From Pantoea dispersa (GTDB lineage Bacteria > Pseudomonadota > Gammaproteobacteria > Enterobacterales > Enterobacteriaceae), in assembly GCF_014155765.1 (NCBI RefSeq), contig NZ_SCKT01000003.1, positions 248,001 to 312,000 of the forward strand: a DNA stretch of 64,000 nt, read 5' to 3'. The first letter of the stretch is position 1, and each line of letters starts with the position of its first letter. The translations under genes were made by a program, and so were the position numbers. Under the pieces are notes generated by a model, which saw only the letters and a program-made list of their open reading frames with translations, was not told where the DNA came from and searched no databases. This document shows positions 8,675 to 16,951 of this stretch, piece by piece.

Positions 8675-9478
8675 ATGTTCTCGCTTTTCCCGCTCACGCT
8701 GGCTGCTTTTGTGCTGCTGGCGATCATCATCGTGATACTGCTGCGCACCACTGCGCTGCGCGTCTGGCAGGGTGTCCTGCTGTTTTTGCTGCCTGTGCTG
8801 CTGGCCAATCTGCTGTGGTTTAGCTGGCTGCATCCGCGTCAGGAGCGCGAGGCGCTGGCGGCGCAGGTGGCTACCCAACTGAGCGACGCGCCGGGTTATC
8901 GCGTGCTGAAAGTGCAGGAGCCGGCGCTGTGGCAACTGCTGAATCGCGAGCTGCAGCACAAGCTGGCAGAGGGCGTACCTGCGGAGCAGGCGCTGGGCGA
9001 TATGCGCGGCTGGCTGATGGATTTGGTGAATCAGCGCATGGCGCGCGCCAGCGATGCGGCGATCATCAACTATATCCGCGTTTCGGTGCAGGAGATGCAG
9101 GCGCTGCAGCAGCAGGATACGCAGCGCTGCTTCCGTTTCCTCTATCCGCAGGTCAGCGGTGGCGTCAATCTGCAACAGGTGTTGTCGCCGGAGCTTAATC
9201 AGCGCGATGGTGAAGCGCTCGAGGCACTGCTGCAAAACAGTACCGGCGATGAGCTGGCGGTGGATCAGCCTCAGGCGCAGCGCGATCTGCAGCGCGTGGT
9301 GGAAAAGCTGTATGGCAAGTGGGGCGATAAGCTGCAGCAGCTGAATATGCCGGCGGATACGGCGGTGGATCGCAGCACGATGTGCGCGATGTCGATAGAT
9401 CTTTACAGCGGAATTCTCGCATTGCCGGACAAACAAGCGGCCAATCTTTTGCGTAAGATGGTCAGCCTTACCGGATAA
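8675..9478 (+). CDS. Unknown membrane-anchored protein
   Basis: A 267-residue protein that I do not recognise. Two hydrophobic segments at about residues 5-24 and 31-50 form an N-terminal hairpin in the membrane. They are followed by about 210 soluble residues rich in Gln, Leu and Ala with predicted helical character (many QxxL and LxxL patterns), ending in LLRKMVSLTG. There is no catalytic motif I can name. It is the last gene of an apparent iclR-usp operon, with a hairpin after the stop codon. Base composition and codon use look like its neighbours, so it seems resident rather than recently acquired. Confidence 0.75.
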   Translation: MFSLFPLTLAAFVLLAIIIVILLRTTALRVWQGVLLFLLPVLLANLLWFSWLHPRQEREALAAQVATQLSDAPGYRVLKVQEPALWQLLNRELQHKLAEGVPAEQALGDMRGWLMDLVNQRMARASDAAIINYIRVSVQEMQALQQQDTQRCFRFLYPQVSGGVNLQQVLSPELNQRDGEALEALLQNSTGDELAVDQPQAQRDLQRVVEKLYGKWGDKLQQLNMPADTAVDRSTMCAMSIDLYSGILALPDKQAANLLRKMVSLTG

Positions 9479-9498
9479 CGGGCGAAAAAAAAGCCCGC
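9478..9498 (+). terminator. Hairpin after the usp operon
   Basis: CGGGC and GCCCG are separated by an A-rich loop (GAAAAAAAA), starting at the stop codon of the preceding gene. The stem is short, and on the plus strand a C-rich rather than T-rich sequence follows, so this is a weak candidate. Confidence 0.4.
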
Positions 9499-9733
9499 TC
9501 AGCACGGGCATAAAGGTCACTTTCAGTATGTCTTTTTGTGGGTATCACCTGGTGTGGTGCAGACTTCGTTTTGTCTGAAGTCATCTTCTCACTGCTGATG
9601 TGATAAGGAAAACCGTTTGGTTTTATTGATTTGATTGGCGAAAGCTTTGCATTAATCGGACATTTCGCGTCTTTTTCCTATAGAGGCGTGTGGCGTTGCC
9701 TTTTACACTGCAACGTCTGATGAGGACACCCTA

Positions 9734-10015
9734 ATGAATAAAATGCTTATTAGCGCGTTAGCGCTTTTTATGCTGGCCGGTTGTAGTGTCAGCAAACCCG
9801 GGGGTTTTGAGCGCGTGGATGAAGATGCCCGTTCAAATACCGTACAGTATCGTTACGATCCACAGAAGCTGGATAAAGATGCGCTGGAACTTGATCTGGC
9901 GAATTACTGTAACCAGCGCGGCTTCGATAAAGTCGAGTCGCTTCCGGCGCAGGACAGCAATTTGCCTGGCCTGAAGAAAGTCTGGTATCAATGTAATTAC
10001 GCGGTGAAAAGCTAA
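9734..10015 (+). CDS. Small lipoprotein, unknown function
   Basis: A 93-residue protein with a lipoprotein signal peptide: a short positively charged start, a hydrophobic stretch and a lipobox LAGC with the acylated cysteine at residue 17. The mature part is polar and contains two further cysteines (YCNQRG and YQCNY), which could form a disulfide in the periplasm. I cannot assign a family. It stands alone, with about 255 non-coding bases upstream and a strong terminator directly downstream, so it is probably a single-gene transcript. Confidence 0.8.
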   Translation: MNKMLISALALFMLAGCSVSKPGGFERVDEDARSNTVQYRYDPQKLDKDALELDLANYCNQRGFDKVESLPAQDSNLPGLKKVWYQCNYAVKS

Positions 10016-10020
10016 AAAAT

Positions 10021-10049
10021 AAGGGCGGGATTGATTCCCGCCCTTTCTT
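10021..10049 (+). terminator. Rho-independent terminator after small lipoprotein gene
   Basis: A perfect 9-bp stem (AAGGGCGGG / CCCGCCCTT) with a 7-base loop is followed by TCTTT and then an AT-rich run. Its complement could also serve the facing small lipoprotein gene. Confidence 0.85.
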
Positions 10050-10088
10050 TATTCATTTTTTATTATGTGCTGTGTGTGCTTTGCCCAA

Positions 10089-10241
10089 TTACCAGTGACG
10101 ATAGCCGCCATGGCCGTGATGCCAGCCGCCGCCGTGCCCGTGGCCCCAGCTGGGACCGCGTCCATGGTCGTGCTCGATAATACACCCGCTTAGCATGGTC
10201 ATAATCGCCACCACCGAAGCGACTTTTATTAACTTCTTCAT
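10089..10241 (-). CDS. Gly/His-rich small lipoprotein
   Basis: A 50-codon gene on the minus strand. It encodes MKKLIKVASVV..., a lipobox LSGC with the cysteine at residue 20, and then a tail of 30 residues containing 9 His and 11 Gly (GHGHGGGWHHGHGG at residues 33-46). The ribosome site is strong (GAGGAGG about eight bases upstream of ATG 10241). The tail looks suited to binding metal ions, but that is inference from composition only. It faces the previous lipoprotein gene. Short Gly/His-rich lipoproteins of this kind are often left out of annotations because of length. Confidence 0.75.
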   Translation of the reverse strand: MKKLIKVASVVAIMTMLSGCIIEHDHGRGPSWGHGHGGGWHHGHGGYRHW

Positions 10242-10484
10242 GGAGAGTCCTCCTCTTTTCCAATGAGGCCAGATTAACCGGGAAAAGTGGAGTGAAGATG
10301 CAGTGAATGTAGAGTTATTTCCGTAATTATTACCAGATATGTCAATTAAAAGCTAAAAGTGACAGGGCGGGAAATAAACCAATCGGAATAAGCTGAATAG
10401 CGCCTGATAATAACCCGATTACTCTGAAATGCAAGGTTAAATAACAGTCATTCTCAACGCGTGATCAATTCTGTGGTCATCAGT

Positions 10485-10514
10485 AAAAAGCCTGCCGTGC
10501 AATTACACGGCAGG
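10485..10514 (-). terminator. Rho-independent terminator of yhjX
   Basis: On the minus strand a 9-bp stem (CCTGCCGTG / CACGGCAGG) with a 6-base loop is followed by CTTTTTACT, a standard intrinsic terminator eight bases beyond the yhjX stop codon. Confidence 0.88.
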
Positions 10515-10522
10515 GTGGTGAA

Positions 10523-11740
10523 TTAATTATGCAGTACCGGCGCGGCCAGGTTTTGACGATTTGGCAGACGGATACTGAGCGACAGCACCAGCGAGATCAC
10601 CAGCAGTGTCATAATCAGACTGAAGGTCACGGTGAAGCCGCCGAACACCGAAGCCACCAGCGAGCCAAGCACGCTACCGATGCCGAAGCCGAGATAGATC
10701 AGGCCGTAGTTTTTGGTCAGGTTGTTGAGGCCGAAGAAATCGCTGACCAGTGACGGAAAGACGGTGATGGTGCCGCCAAAGCTGAACGCCACGCAGGCCA
10801 GCGACAGGAAGAAGGTGGTTTCATTCATGTGGGTGAACAGCAGGATGCTCATACCGCTCAGCGAAACCAGCTGTGCCAGCGAAATGACCCGGATGCGCGC
10901 CATTTTGTCCGACAGTACGCCGAGAATCAGTCGTCCGCTCAGGTTGGCAATGGCAATTACCGTCACCGCATTGGCCGCCGTTTGCGTAGTCAGGTGCACC
11001 AGGCCTTCACCAATGTCTTTCGCGACGCCAATCACATACAGACCGCTCATGCAGGCCGTCAGGAACATCAGCGCCAGCATCCAGTACTGCGGCAGGCGCA
11101 CCGACTGCGCCAGCGTAAACTCCTGTGCCGCCTGCTGCTGACGTGAGCCGGCCTGCTGTAGCGGCGCATCGCGCATCATCAGGGCACCGGCAATAATCAT
11201 CGTCATCGCCAGCACACCCCAAATCACAAAGGTATTTTCCAGCCCCTGAGTGCTGAGCAGCGCGCCACAGATAAATTTAAAGCCGAGACTGCCGAGGCCG
11301 TAAGCGCCGATCGAACAGGCCGAAATCAGCCCTTTGCGCTCCGGAAACCACTTCACGCAGTTAGAGAGCGTCATCAGATAGCCCGCGCCATCGGCCAGCC
11401 CGACCAGAATGCCGGCGCTCAGGTACAGCATCATCAGGTTGTCAGCATGGGCGGTCAGCCAGAAGCCAATCGCCATCAGAATGCCTGCACCGATAGTGAC
11501 ATTGCGCACGCCAAAGCGCTCCTGCAGCTTGCCGGCCAGCGAGGAGGCAATCGCCAGACCGAGGCTGAGCAGACCAAAGGAAAAAGCCACCTGGCTGACC
11601 GGCGCATCCAGTTTCTGTGCCAGTTGGCCATTAAACAGGCTCCAGGTATAAACCGAGCCGAGCGCGAACTGGGTAATGATGGTGCCTGCGAGGGTAAGGA
11701 TACGGACACGCTGATGATTAGGGGTAACGGCTGTTGTCAT
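10523..11740 (-). CDS. yhjX: Pyruvate-induced MFS transporter YhjX
   Basis: A 405-residue major facilitator of the OFA (oxalate/formate antiporter-like) family. Long stretches match E. coli YhjX as I remember it, for example TQFALGSVYTWSLFNG near residue 22, NCVKWFPERKGLISA near 126 and LMFLTACMSGLYVIGVAKDI in the middle. Twelve hydrophobic segments are visible. The frame opens five codons earlier, but the ATG at 11740 has GGGAGAGAG immediately upstream and is preferred. In E. coli, yhjX is the main target of YpdB and is induced by pyruvate; here it lies near ypdAB, and its upstream region carries a candidate YpdB site. Confidence 0.94.
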   Translation of the reverse strand: MTTAVTPNHQRVRILTLAGTIITQFALGSVYTWSLFNGQLAQKLDAPVSQVAFSFGLLSLGLAIASSLAGKLQERFGVRNVTIGAGILMAIGFWLTAHADNLMMLYLSAGILVGLADGAGYLMTLSNCVKWFPERKGLISACSIGAYGLGSLGFKFICGALLSTQGLENTFVIWGVLAMTMIIAGALMMRDAPLQQAGSRQQQAAQEFTLAQSVRLPQYWMLALMFLTACMSGLYVIGVAKDIGEGLVHLTTQTAANAVTVIAIANLSGRLILGVLSDKMARIRVISLAQLVSLSGMSILLFTHMNETTFFLSLACVAFSFGGTITVFPSLVSDFFGLNNLTKNYGLIYLGFGIGSVLGSLVASVFGGFTVTFSLIMTLLVISLVLSLSIRLPNRQNLAAPVLHN

Positions 11741-11838
11741 TTTTCTCTCTCCCATCCGGGAATACGGAATCTGCAGCGATAATAAGCCTCACGCGGGCGC
11801 GGGTGGTGCGGACGGGCGTGAACGGAGCGGGAGACGGA

Positions 11839-11869
11839 ATGAAATGCTGTGAAAACGGTATGAATGGCA
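11839..11869 (-). promoter_or_regulatory. Candidate YpdB binding site upstream of yhjX
   Basis: Read on the yhjX strand, TGCCATTCAT (11869-11860) and AGCATTTCAT (11848-11839) form a direct repeat with an 11-bp spacer. The E. coli YpdB site at yhjX is, as I recall it, two GGCATTTCAT boxes 11 bp apart. The downstream box matches at 9 of 10 positions and the upstream one at 8. A candidate -10 element TATTAT lies at 11784-11779. Confidence 0.7.
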
Positions 11870-12020
11870 TTGCGCCTTTGCTTAAGCGCAGCGCGGATGT
11901 CGTCACATGAACAGGCATTGCGACAGGTGAGCATGTGTAACAGGGTGTTTTAAGCGCAGCATCTGCGCGGCAAAACACAGGAACTTTGCCATGCTTATAG
12001 TTCACTCAACAGGAGGAAAT

Positions 12021-12260
12021 ATGAAAGACCGGGCATATGAATCCGTATCCAGCGGGGATGAGGTTTGCTGCATCATCGGTCAGGCGGTTATCGAGTTAAG
12101 CGATGAACAGCAGCCTGTGACCAGGTCCACCCTGTCGCTGAAATTACTGGCGATGGCCGACCGCGACAGAGATGATGAACGCGTTCTGCTTTACTGGATT
12201 GCCAGAAAAGCCATTAACCAACCTCACCAGCTCAACATCGGCGTCGGGGGCTGGCGCTAG
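12021..12260 (+). CDS. YmgB/AriR-like small regulator
   Basis: A 79-residue acidic, helical protein. The segment IIGQAVIELSDEQQPVTRS followed by LSLKLLAMADRD resembles the E. coli YmgB/AriR and YcgZ family (GQAVTNLMLSGDNVNNKNI followed by LIHSLE), small two-component connector proteins that act through RcsB and affect biofilm and acid resistance. The resemblance is at the pattern level only. The frame opens at 11991, but the ATG at 12021 follows AGGAGGAAAT and is clearly the start. It is a single gene with a terminator directly downstream. Confidence 0.65.
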   Translation: MKDRAYESVSSGDEVCCIIGQAVIELSDEQQPVTRSTLSLKLLAMADRDRDDERVLLYWIARKAINQPHQLNIGVGGWR

Positions 12261-12270
12261 AGGAGTGACA

Positions 12271-12297
12271 GAGCGGGCGTCATGCCCGCTCTTGCTT
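12271..12297 (+). terminator. Terminator between converging genes
   Basis: An 8-bp stem GAGCGGGC / GCCCGCTC with a 5-base loop, followed by TTGCTT. It can end transcription of the YmgB-like gene and, read in reverse, of the converging EamA gene, whose stop codon abuts it. Confidence 0.75.
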
Positions 12298-13196
12298 CAG
12301 GCCAGATGTAACCGGCGATGAGCCGGCCAGCGCACGAACATCACCATATTCCCTGCCAGAATCATCACCAGCCCGACGATAGCATTGCTATGCCACTGAT
12401 AGCCTTCATACAGCGTCGAAAGCGTCAGTGCCACCAGCGGAAACAGCAGGGTGCTGTAAGCCGCCTGACTGGCACCGATGCGCCCCACCAGCGTGAAGTA
12501 GGCACCAAAGCCCAGCACCGAGCCAAACAAAGCCAGATAACTCATTGCCCCCAGCCACTGCAGATTGAGTGCCGGTGCCAGCGCGTCGCCATTCACCAGC
12601 GCCAGCACGGCCATGATCAGCGCACCGTACAGCATGGCGTAGCTGTTGGTGGTCAGCACGTCGCGCTGACGACGCTGATGGCGGGTAGAAATCATATTGC
12701 CGAAGGAGAAACCGAGCGTGCCCAGCGCGCTCAGCCCCACGCCCCACAGCAGCTGCGGCGCAACATGGGCTGACTGAATATCCTGCCAGAACAGCGCAAC
12801 AATTCCGCCGAGACCCAGCGCGGCGGCGGGCAGCAGGCGGAAAGGCGGGCGCTGGCGGAAAAAGATCCAGCTGTTGAGCGCGTTATACAGCACCGCCATC
12901 GAAAAAATCACCGACTCCAGTCCGGTGCTGATCATCGCTGCCGCATGGTAAAAGCAGACAAAATTAAAACCGAATACGCAGCCGCCCTGTAACAGACAAA
13001 ACAGGTGGTCACGCGCATCCAGCGTACGCAGACGTTTCAACAGCCGGAGAAGCACCAGCATGGTCAACGAGGCGAACAGGAAGCGCCAGAATACCGCCAC
13101 CAGTACCGGCGTATCGGCGGCCTGCTGCTGCAGAAAAATCGCAATCCAGGTGGTGCCCCAAATCAGCACCACCGCGAGGTATAACATCAGGTTCAT
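12297..13196 (-). CDS. EamA/DMT-family transporter
   Basis: A 299-residue inner-membrane protein with ten hydrophobic segments in two EamA repeats, the drug/metabolite transporter layout. The first repeat contains the typical VLIWGTTWIAIFLQ start and WRFLFASLTMLVLL; the second contains GSVLGFGAYFTLVGRIGASQA and LFPLVALTLSTLYEG, both common in YedA-like exporters. The ATG at 13196 has GGAGAG eight bases upstream. It is divergent from an AraC-type gene, which may control it. The substrate cannot be predicted; amino acids or metabolites are usual for the family. Confidence 0.88.
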   Translation of the reverse strand: MNLMLYLAVVLIWGTTWIAIFLQQQAADTPVLVAVFWRFLFASLTMLVLLRLLKRLRTLDARDHLFCLLQGGCVFGFNFVCFYHAAAMISTGLESVIFSMAVLYNALNSWIFFRQRPPFRLLPAAALGLGGIVALFWQDIQSAHVAPQLLWGVGLSALGTLGFSFGNMISTRHQRRQRDVLTTNSYAMLYGALIMAVLALVNGDALAPALNLQWLGAMSYLALFGSVLGFGAYFTLVGRIGASQAAYSTLLFPLVALTLSTLYEGYQWHSNAIVGLVMILAGNMVMFVRWPAHRRLHLA

Positions 13197-13377
13197 CAGA
13201 AACTCTCCGGCGGAATCAGGCTCGCAGTGTGCCTGAGTGACAGGAGCGCGGCTTGCATGGCTTTGCGCAGCACTTGCAAATTCTTGCGCTTTTTCCCGCC
13301 TGGTCCGGCATTGGCCTGTTTTCTGTCCGGTCAGTTGCGTAAACTACAGACATCAACCCAGAGAGCGATGTCAGACC

Positions 13378-14241
13378 ATGCCGGAATATCAGACGTTTAC
13401 TATGCTTCAGCGTCACAAAGCACAGCTGCGCGATAGCGTGCAGCTGAGCGGCGGCATTCGGCTGGCGGCCTGGTTCAACAGTGGCGATCGCGTGACCAAC
13501 CTCAGCGATCACCATACGCTTAGCCTTTATGTGGCTGACGGTTACGATACCTGGCACAAAACGCCGCACGGCTGGCGCAACGGCGGCGCGCCGGATCGCT
13601 TTTGCCTGATGCCGTCTGGCACCGAGTCGACCTGGGATCTGCGCGCGGATTTATCCTTCGTGCACCTCTACTGCACCGATGCGCATTTGCGTCACCTCGG
13701 TGAGCAGGTGTGGGATCGCAGTCCGGCGCAGCTTAACCTGCATGAGAAGATTTTTGCCGACGATGACCGCATCACCCAGCTGTATCGTCATTTTCTGCTG
13801 AGCGCCGACTGGCAGCAGCCAGCCAACCAGATGCTGCTGAGCAGCGCCTCAACACTGCTGATGACCCATCTGCTACAGCGCTACAGTGAAGTGCAGTGGC
13901 AGCTGCCGCAGGTACGCGGCGGACTGGCGCCGGCGGTATTGCGCCGCGTGCTGGCGCTAATCGATACGCAGCTGGATCAGCCGTTAACGCTGGCCCAACT
14001 GGCGGCAGAGGCGGCGCTTAGCGAATACCATTTTGCACGTATGTTCCGCAGTAGCACCGGCGAAGCGCCGCACCAATATGTGATGCGCCGCCGTATGGAA
14101 GCCGCGCAGCAGCTGCTGCAATTCAGCACGCTGTCGCTCACCGAGATTGCCCTGCGCTGCGGTTTCCACTCCTCCAGCCATTTCAGCAACCGCTTCCGCC
14201 AACTGCACGGCATGGCACCCTCGGCATGGCGTCAGCGCTGA
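13378..14241 (+). CDS. AraC-family transcriptional regulator
   Basis: A 287-residue regulator with an N-terminal ligand-type domain and two C-terminal helix-turn-helix motifs: LTLAQLAAEAALSEYHFARM, and LTEIALRCGFHSSSHFSNRF followed by the invariant-type P-x-x-WR ending (APSAWRQR). The frame is open upstream to 13237, but that region holds the divergent promoter, so the ATG at 13378 is taken as the start; its ribosome site is weak. The divergent EamA transporter is the obvious candidate target, though this is only inferred from position. Confidence 0.85.
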   Translation: MPEYQTFTMLQRHKAQLRDSVQLSGGIRLAAWFNSGDRVTNLSDHHTLSLYVADGYDTWHKTPHGWRNGGAPDRFCLMPSGTESTWDLRADLSFVHLYCTDAHLRHLGEQVWDRSPAQLNLHEKIFADDDRITQLYRHFLLSADWQQPANQMLLSSASTLLMTHLLQRYSEVQWQLPQVRGGLAPAVLRRVLALIDTQLDQPLTLAQLAAEAALSEYHFARMFRSSTGEAPHQYVMRRRMEAAQQLLQFSTLSLTEIALRCGFHSSSHFSNRFRQLHGMAPSAWRQR

Positions 14242-14855
14242 CGGGGCAGTTGGAATGAAGTTCGTGAGGAATAGATTACTGAATTAGCAGCGGCGCGATT
14301 GATCGCGCACGTCATTATGTCGTAAACCACGCTATCCTGATTGATTCCCTCTGGTCGCACCCGAACGTTATTTATACGAAATTTCCCACATGAGTGGTGA
14401 TTTATACGGTCACGTTGAACGGATGTAGCACGGGGCTTAAGTGCGCTCTGTTTTACCTGAAATCTTTACTTCATCTCATTACCCTCCTGTATGAAATTCC
14501 GCACTGCTGCTATCCGCAATTTTTATCTTTTTATGTCATTTCTTTCTTAATGGTGTGATGGTTTTGGGCGGATTTTTTATTTTGACCTGAATCAACAAAT
14601 TTACGCTTTGTTAATATTAATCCACATCTTTATTTTTTACTGGCATTAATGTGTGGCCTTTAATGTCTTTGCCAGTTTTTTTAGCTGGTTTCAGGTGACA
14701 ATGATCTGCCTTTTTTAGTGTTAATGGCTTGTGTGCGTAACTTTTGCAGCTTAAAGATCTGTTCATTTGCTTTTTTATCGATCATTGCTCTGTTGTTACC
14801 TCTAAAGTAGTATGGCGCGAAAAATGTGCGCTGAGATAAACAGAGGGATGATGAA
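14242..14855. other. AT-rich intergenic region upstream of the T6SS cluster
   Basis: 614 bases without a credible gene, noticeably richer in A and T than the genes on either side, especially from 14500 to 14820. It must hold the promoter of the T6SS operon starting with tssB. I looked for a sigma-54 type TGGCAC-N5-TTGC element and found no good match. The composition suits silencing by H-NS, a common control of T6SS clusters, but nothing in the sequence proves it. Confidence 0.6.
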
Positions 14856-15353
14856 ATGGCAGATAGTTTCCAGAATGAAGTGCCAAAGGCACGTATTAAC
14901 TTAAAACTTGACCTGCATACCGGGAGCGCAAGCAAGAAAACCGAGCTTCCGCTGAAATTACTGGTGGCAGGCGACTTCAGTCATGGTCAGACGACCGCAC
15001 CATTATCAGAGCGAGCCAAAGTTAATCTGAACAAAAATAATTTTGACGCAGTGCTTTCCGAATATTCGCCAAAAGTCACGGTTGCCGTTAAAAATACGCT
15101 GGCCGATGACGGCAGCGAAGACAGCATCAGTCTGACTTTCCAGAGCATGAAAGATTTCTCTCCGGAACAGGTCTCCCGGCAAATACCTCAGCTGAAGGCC
15201 ATGCTTTCCATGCGTAATTTACTGCGTGATTTAAAAGCCAACCTGCTGGATAACCAGGCCTTCCGAAAAGAGCTGGAAAAAATCCTGCTGGACCCGGCGT
15301 TAAGCGCAGAACTGCGCGCTGAGCTCTCAACCCTGGCACCAAAACAGCCATAA
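14856..15353 (+). CDS. tssB: T6SS small sheath subunit TssB
   Basis: 165 residues, the usual size of TssB/VipA, which co-polymerises with TssC into the contractile sheath in the cytoplasm. Diagnostic features are the N-terminal PKARINLKLDLHTG segment, LPLKLLVAGDFS, and the central LTFQSMKDFSPEQVSRQIPQL with the following MRNLLRDLKANLLDN helix. It is the first gene of the cluster, with AGAGGG upstream of the ATG, and tssC follows 39 bases later. Confidence 0.95.
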   Translation: MADSFQNEVPKARINLKLDLHTGSASKKTELPLKLLVAGDFSHGQTTAPLSERAKVNLNKNNFDAVLSEYSPKVTVAVKNTLADDGSEDSISLTFQSMKDFSPEQVSRQIPQLKAMLSMRNLLRDLKANLLDNQAFRKELEKILLDPALSAELRAELSTLAPKQP

Positions 15354-15392
15354 CCATCACGATGATTTAACGGATTAATAAGGAAGATGCTG

Positions 15393-16934
15393 ATGTCTGT
15401 AAACAATGAGAATGCGACGGGTGGCGAGAGCGTGGCGCTGGAACGTCCGGCAGCCGGTGGGGTTTATGCCACCCTGTTTGAAAAAATCAATCTCAACCCG
15501 GTTTCTGAACTGAGCGCGCTGGATATCTGGCAGGATGCGCAGGCGATGTAGGATGCAACGGCGGATGAGCGTTTAACCGCCGGCATGCAGGTATTTCTGG
15601 AATGCCTAAAAAAATCAGGCGCAAAAGTTGAAAAACTCGACAAAAACCTGATTGACCATCATATCGCCGCGCTGGATCACCAGATCAGTCGTCAGCTGGA
15701 TGCGGTCATGCACAGCGAAGAGTTCCAGGCAGTTGAGAGCCTGTGGCGCGGCGTGAAATCGCTGGTTGATAAAACCGATTTCCGCCAGAACGTGAAAGTT
15801 GAACTGCTGGATATGTCTAAAGAAGACCTGCGTCAGGACTTCGAAGACAGCCCGGAAATTATCCAGAGCGGTCTGTATAAACACACCTACATTGATGAGT
15901 ATGACACACCAGGCGGCGAGCCGATTGCGGCGCTGATTTCCGCTTATGAGTTTGATGCGTCTGCGCAGGATGTTGCCCTGCTGCGCAATATTTCAAAAGT
16001 GTCTGCTGCGGCGCATATGCCGTTTATCGGCTCTGCCGGCCCGCAATTCTTCCTCAAGGATTCAATGGAAGACGTAGCGGCCATCAAAGATATCGGTAAC
16101 TATTTTGACCGCGCTGAATACATCAAGTGGAAATCCTTCCGCGAGACGGACGATTCGCGCTACATCGGTCTGGTGATGCCGCGTGTGCTGGGTCGCCTGC
16201 CGTATGGCCCGGACACCGTACCGGTGCGCAGCTTCAACTACGTTGAAGAAGTCAAAGGTCCGGATCACGACAAATACCTGTGGACCAACGCCTCGTTTGC
16301 CTTCGCATCCAACATGGTGCGCAGCTTCATCAACAATGGCTGGTGCGTGCAAATCCGTGGTCCACAGGCCGGTGGTGCGGTGCAAGATCTGCCGATTCAT
16401 CTGTACGATCTGGGCACCGGCAATCAGGTGAAGATCCCGAGTGAGGTAATGATCCCGGAAACCCGCGAATTTGAGTTCGCCAATCTCGGTTTCATTCCGC
16501 TGTCCTACTACAAAAACCGCGACTACAGCTGCTTCTTCTCAGCCAACTCCACCCAGAAACCTGCGCTGTATGACACTGCGGATGCCACCGCCAACAGCCG
16601 CATTAACGCCCGTCTGCCGTATATCTTCCTGCTGTCGCGTATCGCGCATTATCTGAAGCTGATTCAGCGTGAAAACATCGGCACCACCAAGGATCGACGT
16701 CTGCTGGAACTGGAGCTGAACACCTGGGTGCGCAGTCTGGTGACCGAAATGACCGATCCGGGCGATGAGCTGCAGGCTTCTCACCCGCTGCGCGACGCGA
16801 AGGTGGTAGTGGAAGATATCGACGACAACCCGGGCTTCTTCCGCGTCAGGCTGTACGCCATCCCACACTTCCAGGTGGAGGGCATGGACGTCAACCTGTC
16901 ACTGGTTTCCCAGATGCCGAAGGCGAAATCGTAA
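15393..16934 (+). pseudogene. tssC: T6SS large sheath subunit TssC with internal amber codon
   Basis: The full frame from ATG 15393 (AGGA eight bases upstream) codes for a TssC/VipB protein of about 513 residues, but codon 53 is TAG (15549-15551). The residues before it (SVNNENATGG...ALDIWQDAQAM) and after it (DATADERLTAGMQVFLECLKK) are both ordinary TssC sequence in the same frame. The stop is therefore a point change inside an otherwise intact gene, probably at a serine codon. The rest, from ATG 15585, is open for 449 codons and looks undamaged (GPQFFLKDS, NNGWCVQIRGPQAGGAVQDLP, a complete C-terminus). A product restarted at 15585 would lack 64 residues, including the N-terminal strand that joins sheath subunits, and there is no good ribosome site there. 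Options: true nonsense mutation, suppression, or base-call error. Confidence 0.85.
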
Positions 16935-16951
16935 GCTAAGGCAGGAAGCCA

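Noticed and set aside
14242-14855. Sigma-54 promoter for the T6SS operon
   Set aside because: The best candidates near 14640-14750 lack correct GG and GC spacing; not supported.
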